From positions 1-52,661 of the forward strand of contig JAFRYA010000033.1 of NCBI GenBank assembly GCA_017441295.1: a stretch of 52,661 nt of DNA, written 5' to 3'. Under the pieces are notes generated by a model. That model ran no database searches. It saw only the letters and a list, made by a program, of their open reading frames with translations, and had not been told where the DNA came from. The stretch is from Lachnospiraceae bacterium. Its GTDB lineage: Bacteria > Bacillota > Clostridia > Lachnospirales > Lachnospiraceae. Below, one piece after another: positions 23,957-32,961 of the stretch; position 1 is the stretch's first letter; every line of letters begins with the position of its first letter. The translations under genes and the position numbers were made by a program.

Positions 23957-25516
23957 TTAAGCCTCTCCTTTCACATATGCAGCTGCGCTGTCACCAGCCA
24001 GCATACCTGTCGGCATAGAGCCGTAAACATTGCCGCCCGCGTTGTGAGGAGGCTCGCCGAAAATACTGCCTACAACCATATCGCCGCCGCCGTACAGGCC
24101 CTCAATCGGGTAATTGTTAACGTCGAGGATATTGGCATTCTCATCAATTGCCAGACCTCCCATGGTGTCATACGCGCCGGCCAGAATGCGGTAGCAGTAA
24201 ATATGTCCGCTCTCTTCCCTGACAGGTCTGATGTATTTAGGATTGGTCTTGAAGTCCTCGTCATAGCCGATTTCTTTGGCATGATTGTACTTTGCGATGG
24301 TCTTCTTCAGGCCTTTCTCATCGATGCCCATGTATTCGCAGACCTCGTGAATAGTATCAAAGTGGCATACATGCTTGTTGCCCTTCGCGATCATCTCGTC
24401 CATCTGTCCGCGCACGTCATCAATCTTGGCTCCCTGGAAGATGAAATAAACATATCCGTCTTCAACGCCGTCCACTGCCATATGCTTAGCTGTATCTTCG
24501 TCGAAGATCATGTAGCATGCCATATTCGGATTGTTCCTTACGATGGATGTGGAAATAGCGCTGTGGTTAGAAGACATTTCCTCATTAATGAAACGTCTGC
24601 CGAGCTCGTCTACGCGCAGGTACGGCTGCTCGGTAATGATCTTGGTCTGGTTGGCTGCCAGCCATGGTGTGTTCGGACCGATACGGACCCATGGGTTCGG
24701 AACTTCAGGATCCGCGCTGATAACGATGCCGGTCTTCTTGCCGCCGATTTCCCATACAGCGAGCTGTCCGTCGCCGTCCTGGCAGCTGTCGTTAAAGTGA
24801 ATAAGCACCTGACCGCCGTCAGTATAGCACTCTTCAAACTTGGTATTGACCACGCCCAGGTCCTTCATCAGCTGCAGATTGCCTGTCATGCCGCCTGATG
24901 CCACGATGAGCGCCTTGCACTTGATCTCAATCTCATTGCCTTCCTGATCGTATGCGATAGCTCCTGTGACCTTGCCGCCGTTCGGCTCACGGATAATCTT
25001 TTTGATCGGTGTGCGGAAGTAGAACTTGAAGCCCTGCTTCTCCAGTTTCAGTCTGAGTCTGAGCAGAGCTAATGCCATAGCATGGCCCTGGCCTCTGCCG
25101 GTGATGAAATAAATATCGCCTACGTCCAGACCGTTTGCATGGCCCATGGTGTAGCCTCTCTGATTGCCGTAATCCTCCGGCGGACGCTTTACAACGCCGT
25201 CAATGCCGATTTTGAGCTCATCAAAGAAAATCCTCGGAAACTCTGAAGAATATTTGATCAGTTTACTGAGCGCGCCCATGTTGCAGCTGTAGTTAGCGAA
25301 CCTGGACAGAACTTCAAATGCCTTGGTCTGAGCTTCAACTGTGTCCGGAGTCGTGCAAAGTCCCATCGGGCAGTTGGATACTGCGCCGCCCTGTGCCGGA
25401 TATTTCTCAAATATCGCAACGTTGGTCACGCCCTTCTCCGCGAGTTTGTATGCAGCTCCCATTCCTGCGACGCCGCTGCCCATGATAGCGACGTCCACTT
25501 CAATCGTCTTTTTCAT
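23957..25516 (-). CDS. FAD-dependent fumarate reductase/ketosteroid dehydrogenase-like flavoprotein
   Basis: A 519-residue soluble flavoprotein. The dinucleotide motif MGSGVAGMGAAYKLAEKG sits at residues 12-29 and the FAD-closing motif GLYGGGDMVVGSIFGEPP near the C-terminus; the cap region carries REESGHIYCYR with the family Arg. The family reduces C=C bonds next to a carbonyl (fumarate, enoates, urocanate) or desaturates steroids. There is no heme or Tat signal, so it is cytoplasmic, and electrons would come from the ferredoxin encoded next. The substrate is unknown. GGAG lies 6 nt before the ATG. Confidence 0.88.
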   Translation of the reverse strand: MKKTIEVDVAIMGSGVAGMGAAYKLAEKGVTNVAIFEKYPAQGGAVSNCPMGLCTTPDTVEAQTKAFEVLSRFANYSCNMGALSKLIKYSSEFPRIFFDELKIGIDGVVKRPPEDYGNQRGYTMGHANGLDVGDIYFITGRGQGHAMALALLRLRLKLEKQGFKFYFRTPIKKIIREPNGGKVTGAIAYDQEGNEIEIKCKALIVASGGMTGNLQLMKDLGVVNTKFEECYTDGGQVLIHFNDSCQDGDGQLAVWEIGGKKTGIVISADPEVPNPWVRIGPNTPWLAANQTKIITEQPYLRVDELGRRFINEEMSSNHSAISTSIVRNNPNMACYMIFDEDTAKHMAVDGVEDGYVYFIFQGAKIDDVRGQMDEMIAKGNKHVCHFDTIHEVCEYMGIDEKGLKKTIAKYNHAKEIGYDEDFKTNPKYIRPVREESGHIYCYRILAGAYDTMGGLAIDENANILDVNNYPIEGLYGGGDMVVGSIFGEPPHNAGGNVYGSMPTGMLAGDSAAAYVKGEA

Positions 25517-25558
25517 ACCTTACTCCTTTATTTATAAACCCATTGTTACAATATTGAT

Positions 25559-26347
25559 TTAGAAACCGTGACCTCCGCTGCCGCCGGAGAAACCTCCGCC
25601 GCCTCCGCCGCCGGAGAAGCCGCCGCCTCCGCCGCCTCCTCCACCGCCGCCGCTTACGACAACGATCGGTGAATAAGTCTTGGTCTGGCCTGTGTGCTGG
25701 ATCTTGACGTTTGCCGGACGGACAGTGTTCTTGACCATCGAGAGGACATCATTCATAGAAGCCTTCTTAACGCCCATAGTAGCAAATACGATTCCCGCGC
25801 AAATGATAAGTCCCAGCAGAATTGCCAGAATAGCATTGCTGATGTGCTTCATCGGCTCGTTGATCCTCTGGCCGTTCAGGACTGCCACGATCTGCTCAAA
25901 GCAGCCGTTAGCGCAGGCGAAATAATTGCCGTCCGTAGCATAGCGGTAGTTATTATCAGTAATGACATTTGCCTTGGCTATGGTGACGTAATCGTAATTC
26001 GCGCCGTCAGAAGTGATTATGATCTGCCTCTGGTACATATCGATGATCAGGAGCGTACCACTCTGATTTCCAAAGATTGAGTAATACAGCTGCTCGTTGA
26101 ACTCCTTTGTGGACATGCCGGTATTGTAATCAATACTCTTAAACATCAGATGTCCGGAGCCGAGGCCCTGCTTCATTGTGTCCATGAGCATGCGCTCTTC
26201 AGTATCTGACAGAAGGTCTGCATCGTCTTCGATTATTGCGTAGTATCCGCTGTCCGGATCTCTGTAATCCATCGCGAAGACGGTGAATGACGCGAGAATG
26301 CTGATTATGAATGTTAAAATAGTAATCTTAAATATCTTAGTACGCAT
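25559..26347 (-). CDS. TPM-domain membrane protein with glycine-rich tail
   Basis: A 262-residue YgcG-like protein. A signal peptide (ILTFIISILASFTVFA) precedes a TPM domain at about residues 30-160 (DDADLLSDTEERML, LLIIDMYQRQIIITSDG). A transmembrane helix near 172-192 follows, and the tail is composed almost only of Gly, Ser and Phe after VVVSGG. TPM domains were first described as phosphatases, but here the role is unknown. Start: AGGAGG is 8 nt from the ATG at 26347 and 2 nt from the ATG at 26353. It overlaps the upstream gene by 11 nt. Confidence 0.85.
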   Translation of the reverse strand: MRTKIFKITILTFIISILASFTVFAMDYRDPDSGYYAIIEDDADLLSDTEERMLMDTMKQGLGSGHLMFKSIDYNTGMSTKEFNEQLYYSIFGNQSGTLLIIDMYQRQIIITSDGANYDYVTIAKANVITDNNYRYATDGNYFACANGCFEQIVAVLNGQRINEPMKHISNAILAILLGLIICAGIVFATMGVKKASMNDVLSMVKNTVRPANVKIQHTGQTKTYSPIVVVSGGGGGGGGGGGFSGGGGGGGFSGGSGGHGF

Positions 26348-27992
26348 TCTCATCACCTCCTCTCTTGCCGAACTGAGGCAGCGTTCTGGTTGTCAGCTGA
26401 TTGTGTGCCTTAATGATATCAAATACGGTCCATGCAGCCAGGATAATGGCCACAATGGCTGCTCCGTAATATAAGAAATCTTCTATTGGATTCAGGATAA
26501 ATACCGCGCCGCAGAGCACCATTCCAACGCAGCATTTCCACATAGTGCCTATCTTGTCCTTGAAAGGTGCCGCTACCTTAACGTTAATATTCCTGCTGCT
26601 TTGCGATGCAATCTGGAAGATCAGTCTCACAATGGTAATAACACCCCACAGAACAAAGCCTCCCAGGAACGATCCGACCACGGTTACGCCCACCGACATC
26701 ATAATGAAAAACGTGAACACAGTAGTTGCAATGAAGGCGCCGGCGGAAGTTCCTTTTTTGGATGCCGCTCTGGCAGCTGCTCTGGCCTTATCCCTGTATT
26801 TCTTTATTTCCGCGGTCTTCTTGGAATCCTTAGATGCCAGTCCAATATCGTCCAGCATACCTTTCCGCCTGTAGACCGTGTTCAGCATCGTATTCGCAAC
26901 CAGCAAAGCCAGCAGTGAAAGGAGCACTACAATAATGGCCAGGATCTTAGGTGTCATGGTCACGAACATTGTAAGTACCACGAAAATAGGGACCGCAATG
27001 ATCAGCGCTCCGATAATATACTTCAGGAAATCTACCGGCAGATCGACCGCCAGCTTGCCTGTCTGTCCATTAATGACAGCGTAGCTGACTCTGTCCTGCT
27101 TCTTGTTGCGGGCAGCCAGAAACCATACCGGATAGTAGCCGATCTTTTCATCAATTTTAGTAGATGTAAAGGCGGATATAACGTCACTCTCAGTCATTCC
27201 GACATTTCTCATATTGCTGTCGACTACGCTCTTGGCAATGGCCTCTCCTGCAGCGAAGTTCGCATCTTCTATGTATACACCTGCGTCTACATCGCCCTGA
27301 TCGGCATAGAATGAAGAAATGTAGGCGGGCGTGAATTCACGCGCCTCACTGATATCATAAGGAGCAATCGCTCCGCTCAGTTCATCTGAGAAAACAGAAG
27401 AAGCGTCGAATGCAATGCCATTGACTGAACCTTCCAGATCCATCGTGGTCCTGTAGTTGTCATGGATGATATAATTACCAGACCTTCTGTCAGTATGGCT
27501 CTTGATGGACAGCGATGACCCGGATTTCACGTCATATACCCAGTAAGGCATGTAAATGCCCCTGAACTTCTTTATCTGGGTATCTTTCTTCATGGATGAC
27601 GGTGCAAAGATGGCGCCCCTCAGTCTCCTGATATAGGCTTTCTTACACTCATCTTCAGGAATCTTGAACGGAATGATATAATCCGGTTTCTTTAATTTGA
27701 CAAGCCTGCTCTGCAGCGTAACCTGTGAACCGCAGTATGAGCAGAATGTAACTGCCGCCTCCTGCGTGCTCAGGATTTCTCCGCCGCACTGAGGGCAGAT
27801 ATATGCTGTAGCGTCAAATTCCTCGCGTACAGGCTCCTCATATGCCGGTTCCGGTTTATGCTCGTCAGCCACAACTTCCCTGCGGATGCCCAGCTCTTCC
27901 GGAGTAAATTTGCTGTCGCAGTAAGCACATTTTATTATCTCTGTACCCGGCAGGTACTCAAGTTCCCCGCCGCAATTAGGACATTTAAACAT
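26337..27992 (-). CDS. double zinc-ribbon membrane protein
   Basis: A 551-residue protein. Two zinc ribbons open it (CPNCGG...CAYCDS at 4-26 and CPQCGG...CSYCGS at about 66-88). A soluble domain follows (KKPDYIIPFKI, PYWVYDV), then hydrophobic helices near 325-375 and 415-530. It resembles clostridial DNA-directed RNA polymerase-ribbon-like membrane proteins that co-occur with TPM proteins; together they may form a membrane quality-control or envelope module, which is inference. GAAAGGAAG precedes the ATG. Confidence 0.8.
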   Translation of the reverse strand: MFKCPNCGGELEYLPGTEIIKCAYCDSKFTPEELGIRREVVADEHKPEPAYEEPVREEFDATAYICPQCGGEILSTQEAAVTFCSYCGSQVTLQSRLVKLKKPDYIIPFKIPEDECKKAYIRRLRGAIFAPSSMKKDTQIKKFRGIYMPYWVYDVKSGSSLSIKSHTDRRSGNYIIHDNYRTTMDLEGSVNGIAFDASSVFSDELSGAIAPYDISEAREFTPAYISSFYADQGDVDAGVYIEDANFAAGEAIAKSVVDSNMRNVGMTESDVISAFTSTKIDEKIGYYPVWFLAARNKKQDRVSYAVINGQTGKLAVDLPVDFLKYIIGALIIAVPIFVVLTMFVTMTPKILAIIVVLLSLLALLVANTMLNTVYRRKGMLDDIGLASKDSKKTAEIKKYRDKARAAARAASKKGTSAGAFIATTVFTFFIMMSVGVTVVGSFLGGFVLWGVITIVRLIFQIASQSSRNINVKVAAPFKDKIGTMWKCCVGMVLCGAVFILNPIEDFLYYGAAIVAIILAAWTVFDIIKAHNQLTTRTLPQFGKRGGDENAY

Positions 27993-28024
27993 AGCGACTT
28001 CCTTTCATAAGTAAGTTAAATAAT

Positions 28025-28033
28025 ATTTTACCA
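28025..28033 (-). promoter_or_regulatory. extended -10 promoter of the zinc-ribbon/TPM operon
   Basis: Minus strand TGGTAAAAT (28033-28025), about 30 nt before the start at 27992; no good -35 is seen. Confidence 0.5.
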
Positions 28034-28083
28034 TAACAGAGTGTCATTGTGACTGTTTTCATACAAAAATCACTATATAAAAA

Positions 28084-28108
28084 CTGCCGCGCTGTTTGAG
28101 CGCGGCAG
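28084..28108 (-). terminator. terminator of the SLH surface protein gene
   Basis: CTGCCGCGCT (28084-28093) and AGCGCGGCAG (28099-28108) form a perfect 10-bp stem with a 5-nt loop; on the minus strand TTTTTATATAG follows. Confidence 0.92.
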
Positions 28109-28129
28109 CCGAATGTTTAAGATATATTA

Positions 28130-31100
28130 TTATCTTAACGTATTATAGTATCTGTAAAGGAATGTAACGATATCCTTTCTCTTGCAGTTAAGGATGCATC
28201 CGAAGCATGGTGCCTTCAGGCCTGCCTGAGTCAGCTCCGCAGTCTGCTTCTTATATCCATTTGTTATCGCCATAGTATAAGCCCATGCGATAGCATTGTA
28301 AGTATCTGAAGTTACCGAATACTTGCCTTTTACATCAGTGAAGTTAAATCCACTTTCCGGACGGTCTGCATTGAAGGACCAAGTCGGCTTATCCGCGAAT
28401 CTGTAGATCATTATCATGATGTCTTTTCGTGCAATAGGCTCGTTCGGTTTGAAGTACTGCTTGCCGTTCTCTTTGTAACCCTTTGTGATGCCTGTGCTGT
28501 AGCCCCAGAGGATCGCGTTATAATATGTGGATCCAAGAGCGGACTTCTTGACATCGCTGAAAGGATTCGTAACTCCTGATACACTTGGTTTGCCTGCCAT
28601 TCTCCACAGGAATACCATGAGCTGTCCTCTGGTGCAGTTCTCTTCAGTTCCAAATGTACCGTACTTGCCGTTCTCTCTGTCAGCTTCGGTCTGGTAGCCG
28701 TTTGTTATACCTCTCTCTGCAGCCCAGTAAACCGGATTGAACCAGTATTTTGAAGAATCGGTTACGTCTTTGAAAAGAACGGTTACTTCACATGTACCGC
28801 TGTACAGTCCATCATCAGAAACTGCAGTGATTTCTGCCTTACCTGTGTGAAGAGCAGTAACCTTGCCGGTTTCATCTACTGATGCAACTGCCGGGTCAGA
28901 ACTGGACCAGGTAATGCTCAGGCTGTCCGTAGCAGGTTTGACAACAAACTCAAGCTGTGTGGTGGTATCAACAGGAATAGCCAGTTCATTCTGATTCAGA
29001 TAAGCCACATCAAACTGTGCTTCTCCCTCTGATGCACGTGTATATACATTATAAGCTGCTCCGGTTTTTCTGAGGCCAGCGAATGCTGCCATTGCCCTGA
29101 ACATATCATCCCTGGCATAATCCACATCCATACCTGGCATATCTTTAATATCTGTATTATCAGCATTTGCGAATGTCATCAGCGCTGTTACAGGATTGTT
29201 TTCACCCTTGGTCCACTCTGCGCCTGTCGGGTCAATACCTACTGCACACAGACCAATGATAACCTGAGCTGTTGAATCAACACTGGTATCTGCTCCTGCC
29301 TCCCAGCCAAAGCCGCCGTCTTCGTTCTGATATGCTTTCAAGCCCTCGAGAGCTGCAGCTATCATCTCAGCGGTCTGTTCATTATCCATATAGCAGGAAA
29401 GTGCTGCCAGAGCCGCGCCTGTTGAATCCGGAGATCCTGTTTGTCCATTCCATCCGAAGGTTCCGTCAGGTACCTGATATCCTGCCAGTTTTTCAATCAG
29501 TTTATCCGGATTGTTAACAAAGCTTCTGTCAACTCCGTAGTCCGGATTTGCGCCGAATGCCAGCAGTGAATAAGCCGGGCTCTCTGCCCATGCTCCTACT
29601 GCAGTCGGTGTCTTGGCCACCTTCTCAAGCAGGTTAACCGGGCTGCCTTCTTCAAACTCAACAGCGGTAACGTCTACGCCCAGCGCTGTGAGAATAAGTA
29701 TACTCTTCTGAAGGTTTGATCCGCTCGGAGTATTAAAGGCTTCTTCTGCCTGTGCAAGGGCAACATTCAGATCTCCGGCACCTGTCTTGCCTGCAGCGAT
29801 GGAGCACATTGCCATCCAGCTGCTGCTTCCCGTTCCCATTTCAATAAAGTTCTCATACAGTTCTGAAAAGTCCTTATTGAAATCAGCTTCCTTTGCAACT
29901 TCTGCGGTTCCATCAGCAGGTGACGGATAAATCGGGCCATGAGCGGCTCCGCTGCCGGCTTCAGCCAGTGCACTGAGCGCCATCCATGCTTCTGTACTCA
30001 GGCCAATCTTGTTTGGATAATCTGTCCATACAAACTCAAATCTGGTTCCATCAGTGAGCGGGTCTCCTGCTGTACCGTCTGTCGCACCTGATACATATGC
30101 TTCATTCTTATAAATTGCCCAGTATGAAGAGTAATCCGCAGGTTGAGCAAGCACATATGTAAACCAGGTGATTGAGTTAAGATATCCGTAATCATCAAAC
30201 GCATAATCATCCAGATCACCCTCTTCAACAATAGCGTCAAAAGCGTCTTTCAGGGTCGCACCTTCAGCGAAATCAATCTCATCATTTATAAGGGTAAACG
30301 GCACCTTGTCCCCATCTGAACCCCTGACAATGATCACGGATACAGTGCCTGCAGCTTCGCCCTCACCGGCCACACTGTCTATCGGATAAGTACTATCCAG
30401 AATATCAGCCCACTGAGCATCTGTAGGTGTTACATTCTCCGGATATGCCTCATATGAGAACTGGAAGCAAACACCGTCAGTCAGCAGATCTGTCTCAGTG
30501 CAGTCTGTGTAACCCTGGGCATATTCGCCGTTCTTGTAATTAGCCCAATAGTATGTATACATGTCAAATACATTTGCCATTGTGCTGGCGCCTGGCGCAG
30601 TAATGGAATCAATATATCCGCCCTTGAACTCGTAAGCGTCCAGGTCTCCTGCGTCAACTGCTGCCTGGAACAGGTCTTTCAGAGCAGCACCTTTTTCGAA
30701 TTCATACTTCTTGTTAACTATTACGACCGGTTCCCCTGACATGCTGTCTACACCCTTGATGATGGTCAAGGTAGCCGTCTTCTTATGCATCTCTGCCTTT
30801 GCGCTGAGCTCTGCCCAGGCTTCTGAGCTAAGGCCTACCTTCGACGGGTAATCGAGCCATACAAACTCAAAACGGGTTCCGTCTGTCAGGGCGTCTCCCA
30901 TTGTGCAGTCTGTGCCGCTTGCGTATCCTTCGTTCTTATAGCAAGCCCAGTATGAGGAATAATCCTCCGGCTGGGTGTATTCCATGCCGTACCAGGTTAT
31001 GGATTTCAAAAAGCCATACTCCGTTGCCGAGTATTCGTCCAGTTCTTCTTCCTCAACCAGAGCGTCAAATGCGTCTTCAAGAGTTGCTCCTTCAGCGAAT

Positions 31101-31702
31101 TCGATCTCATCATTGATGAGAGCTATAGGTCCTGCACTTCCGTATCCTTTTATGATCATTACTGTTGCAGAACCGACTGTTTCGCCTTCTCCTGCTACAG
31201 AATCAATCGGATAAGTATCTTCCTGCAGTTCAGCCCATTCGTCAGCTGACGGCTCTTTGTTAGGAGGATATGCTTCTACAGCGAACTGGAAGCAGACTCC
31301 GTCCGTCAGCAAGTCGGTTTCAGTGCCGTCTGTAGGTCCCTGGACATATTCACCGTTCTTATAAGTAGACCAGTAATATGACCAGTCCGACGCATTTGCG
31401 ACAGCGCTGCCTCCCACCGGAGTAATAGAATTAATATATTGTCCTTTGAACTCGAAATCCTCCAGTGCGCCGCCATCCTTGGCCGCCTGGAAGAGGTCCC
31501 CCAGTGTGTCGCCCTCTTCAAACTGGAATTTTTCATTTACAAGTACCACAGGCCCGCCGCCCCAGTCATCAACGCCGTTGATGATCGTCAGCGTGGCCGT
31601 GCCGCCGCCTGCGGCTTTCTCGTCACCAGCAAATGCGAGAGAAGGCAGCAGCATAATTACCATGAGAAATGTCATGATAAATGCCAAAATTCTCTTTTTC
31701 AT
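28130..31702 (-). CDS. SLH-anchored, intrinsic-factor-like cobamide-binding surface protein
   Basis: A 1190-residue exported protein. It has a signal peptide (cut near AFA-GDE, residue 25), four DUF4430-type modules (about 35-147, 178-286, 308-421, 452-562) in an A-B-A-B pattern, an alpha/alpha-toroid of prenyltransferase/squalene-cyclase-like repeats (608-885; GGFGW, DSTAQVIIGL), a Big2-like domain (905-977; TWSSSDPAVASVD) and three SLH repeats (978-1186). In animal transcobalamin and intrinsic factor, a toroid plus a DUF4430-like beta domain bind B12, so this protein probably captures cobamides at the cell surface. The cobalamin riboswitch upstream strongly supports this. The ATG at 31702 has GGAGG; the ATG-less extension to 31726 would start inside the terminator hairpin. 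Confidence 0.88.
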   Translation of the reverse strand: MKKRILAFIMTFLMVIMLLPSLAFAGDEKAAGGGTATLTIINGVDDWGGGPVVLVNEKFQFEEGDTLGDLFQAAKDGGALEDFEFKGQYINSITPVGGSAVANASDWSYYWSTYKNGEYVQGPTDGTETDLLTDGVCFQFAVEAYPPNKEPSADEWAELQEDTYPIDSVAGEGETVGSATVMIIKGYGSAGPIALINDEIEFAEGATLEDAFDALVEEEELDEYSATEYGFLKSITWYGMEYTQPEDYSSYWACYKNEGYASGTDCTMGDALTDGTRFEFVWLDYPSKVGLSSEAWAELSAKAEMHKKTATLTIIKGVDSMSGEPVVIVNKKYEFEKGAALKDLFQAAVDAGDLDAYEFKGGYIDSITAPGASTMANVFDMYTYYWANYKNGEYAQGYTDCTETDLLTDGVCFQFSYEAYPENVTPTDAQWADILDSTYPIDSVAGEGEAAGTVSVIIVRGSDGDKVPFTLINDEIDFAEGATLKDAFDAIVEEGDLDDYAFDDYGYLNSITWFTYVLAQPADYSSYWAIYKNEAYVSGATDGTAGDPLTDGTRFEFVWTDYPNKIGLSTEAWMALSALAEAGSGAAHGPIYPSPADGTAEVAKEADFNKDFSELYENFIEMGTGSSSWMAMCSIAAGKTGAGDLNVALAQAEEAFNTPSGSNLQKSILILTALGVDVTAVEFEEGSPVNLLEKVAKTPTAVGAWAESPAYSLLAFGANPDYGVDRSFVNNPDKLIEKLAGYQVPDGTFGWNGQTGSPDSTGAALAALSCYMDNEQTAEMIAAALEGLKAYQNEDGGFGWEAGADTSVDSTAQVIIGLCAVGIDPTGAEWTKGENNPVTALMTFANADNTDIKDMPGMDVDYARDDMFRAMAAFAGLRKTGAAYNVYTRASEGEAQFDVAYLNQNELAIPVDTTTQLEFVVKPATDSLSITWSSSDPAVASVDETGKVTALHTGKAEITAVSDDGLYSGTCEVTVLFKDVTDSSKYWFNPVYWAAERGITNGYQTEADRENGKYGTFGTEENCTRGQLMVFLWRMAGKPSVSGVTNPFSDVKKSALGSTYYNAILWGYSTGITKGYKENGKQYFKPNEPIARKDIMIMIYRFADKPTWSFNADRPESGFNFTDVKGKYSVTSDTYNAIAWAYTMAITNGYKKQTAELTQAGLKAPCFGCILNCKRKDIVTFLYRYYNTLR

Positions 31703-31711
31703 ATCCACCTC

Positions 31712-31742
31712 CATAAAAATAAGCATCCCCTATGAGGATGCT
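31712..31742 (-). terminator. riboswitch expression-platform hairpin
   Basis: GCATCCCC (31723-31730) pairs with GAGGATGC (31734-31741) with one G-U pair and a 3-nt loop; on the minus strand TTATTTTTA follows directly, then the ribosome binding site. This is where ligand binding would stop transcription or hide translation signals. Confidence 0.75.
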
Positions 31743-31743
31743 C

Positions 31744-31940
31744 ACTAAAAAAGCCTGTGACTTCCAGCGCCGCACACCTCAGAGGGCCTGAATAACCGGA
31801 GTGTGACAGGTCTCCCGACTTAATCCTTTAACCTACTCGGACGCCTTCCCGGTTGCCCAGTGGCTGCATAACGCATGTCCTTTCGAAGATATCACGGTTG
31901 CTGAGACACAGTACCCGATTCGCACGGGTTTCCGAAAAAT
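31744..31940 (-). promoter_or_regulatory. cobalamin riboswitch
   Basis: The minus strand carries the core marks of the family in order: GGAAACCCGTGCGAATCGGG near 31935, then CAGCAACCG, GCCACTGGG, CCGGGAAGGCG, and the B12 box AAGTCGGGAGACCTGTC near 31800. The known RNA binds adenosylcobalamin or related cobamides and lowers expression of uptake or synthesis genes. It lies in the leader of the SLH surface protein and faces away from the transporter operon. No second copy is seen in the plus orientation. Confidence 0.93.
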
Positions 31941-31964
31941 GTCACAACTCTAATGTTTTAAATC

Positions 31965-31993
31965 ATTTTAACAACAGTATATCTGCTTTTCAA
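31965..31993 (-). promoter_or_regulatory. promoter of the riboswitch and surface protein gene
   Basis: Minus strand: TTGAAA (31993-31988), 17-bp spacer, TAAAAT (31970-31965); transcription would begin about 18 nt before the riboswitch core. Confidence 0.8.
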
Positions 31994-32008
31994 CATTTTT
32001 TGCGTTTG

Positions 32009-32037
32009 TTGACACTTCCAATTATTTGAATTACACT
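32009..32037 (+). promoter_or_regulatory. promoter of the cobamide transport and salvage operon
   Basis: TTGACA (32009-32014), 17-bp spacer, TACACT (32032-32037). Predicted start near 32044 leaves a leader of only about 24 nt, with no room for a riboswitch. Confidence 0.7.
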
Positions 32038-32067
32038 AAAATATCGGATTTATGGGAGTGCTGTTCA

Positions 32068-32961
32068 ATGCAGGAAGATGTATTTTCATCTTATAATCCA
32101 ATAACGAACTTTATTTTTTTTATGGGCGCAATCGTCATGACAATGTTCTTCATGCACCCGGTCTTCGCTCTGTGCTCTCTCGTCTGTGCCCTTGTTTTCT
32201 ACTTTACTTTGAAGAGGACGAAAGGCTTCAAATCCTTAAAGTTTTCAATTCCGTTACTCGTCATACTCACAGTCATTAACCCTCTGTTTAATACTCAGGG
32301 CAAACATATTATTTTTAAGATTTTCGGCAGGCCTTACACCATTGAGTCACTGCTCTATGGACTCACCCTGGCTCTGGTTGTAGTCGCAGTCTTTTACTGG
32401 TTCGGCTGCTTCAACGTCGTGCTGACCAGTGATAAGTTCATATATCTGTTCGGCCGTATCACCCCGTCCATTTCACTGATTCTGTCAATGATTTTCAGGC
32501 TGATCCCTGACTTTCAGAGAAAGACCACGCAGATCTACAACGCGCGCGCTTCGATCGGAATGGCAGGCGATTCATCCTCCAGTAAAAAGGAAAAGATACG
32601 CAACGGCGCGGTCATTCTGGGAACTCTTACCAGCTGGGCGCTTGAGAACGGAATAATGGCTGCGGACAGCATGCGTTCCCGCGGCTACGGCAGCGGCAGA
32701 CGCACCAGCTTTGCAATTTATAAATTCGATGTCCGGAACATTATTTTGATCCTGGCATTTGTCTTTTTCGGCGGCCTGACAGTTGTCTGCGCCGCAATGG
32801 GCGGAACGGAAGCTGAGTTTACGCCATCGCTGAATATGGCGTGGTTCGGAAACATCTGGACCATCACCGGCATTATCGTATACGCAGTCTATCTGATACT
32901 GCCCACTTTACTGAATGTTAAGGAGGCCATTACATGGCATGTTTTGAGATCAAGGATCTGA
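32068..32961 (+). CDS. ecfT: ECF transporter transmembrane T component
   Basis: A 297-residue membrane protein with about six hydrophobic helices. The two Arg-containing coupling motifs of EcfT are present, NARASIGM and MRSRGYGSG, which contact the ATPases. It couples ATP hydrolysis to toppling of the substrate-binding S component. The ATG at 32068 follows GGGAG by 9 nt; an upstream TTG at 32026 lies before the predicted transcription start and was rejected. It overlaps the ATPase gene by 28 nt and is the first gene of the operon. Confidence 0.92.
   Translation: MQEDVFSSYNPITNFIFFMGAIVMTMFFMHPVFALCSLVCALVFYFTLKRTKGFKSLKFSIPLLVILTVINPLFNTQGKHIIFKIFGRPYTIESLLYGLTLALVVVAVFYWFGCFNVVLTSDKFIYLFGRITPSISLILSMIFRLIPDFQRKTTQIYNARASIGMAGDSSSSKKEKIRNGAVILGTLTSWALENGIMAADSMRSRGYGSGRRTSFAIYKFDVRNIILILAFVFFGGLTVVCAAMGGTEAEFTPSLNMAWFGNIWTITGIIVYAVYLILPTLLNVKEAITWHVLRSRI

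Noticed and set aside
24044..24898. 284-codon plus-strand open frame
   Set aside because: It lies opposite the FAD flavoprotein and shows no family motif or ribosome binding site.
25559..25680. Glycine-rich tail as a sequencing or assembly artefact
   Set aside because: The Gly/Ser/Phe tail is typical of TPM-domain proteins and the frame stays open to a normal stop.
31744..31940. Riboswitch as regulator of the ECF/cob operon
   Set aside because: The B12 box and other core elements read correctly only on the minus strand, towards the SLH protein.
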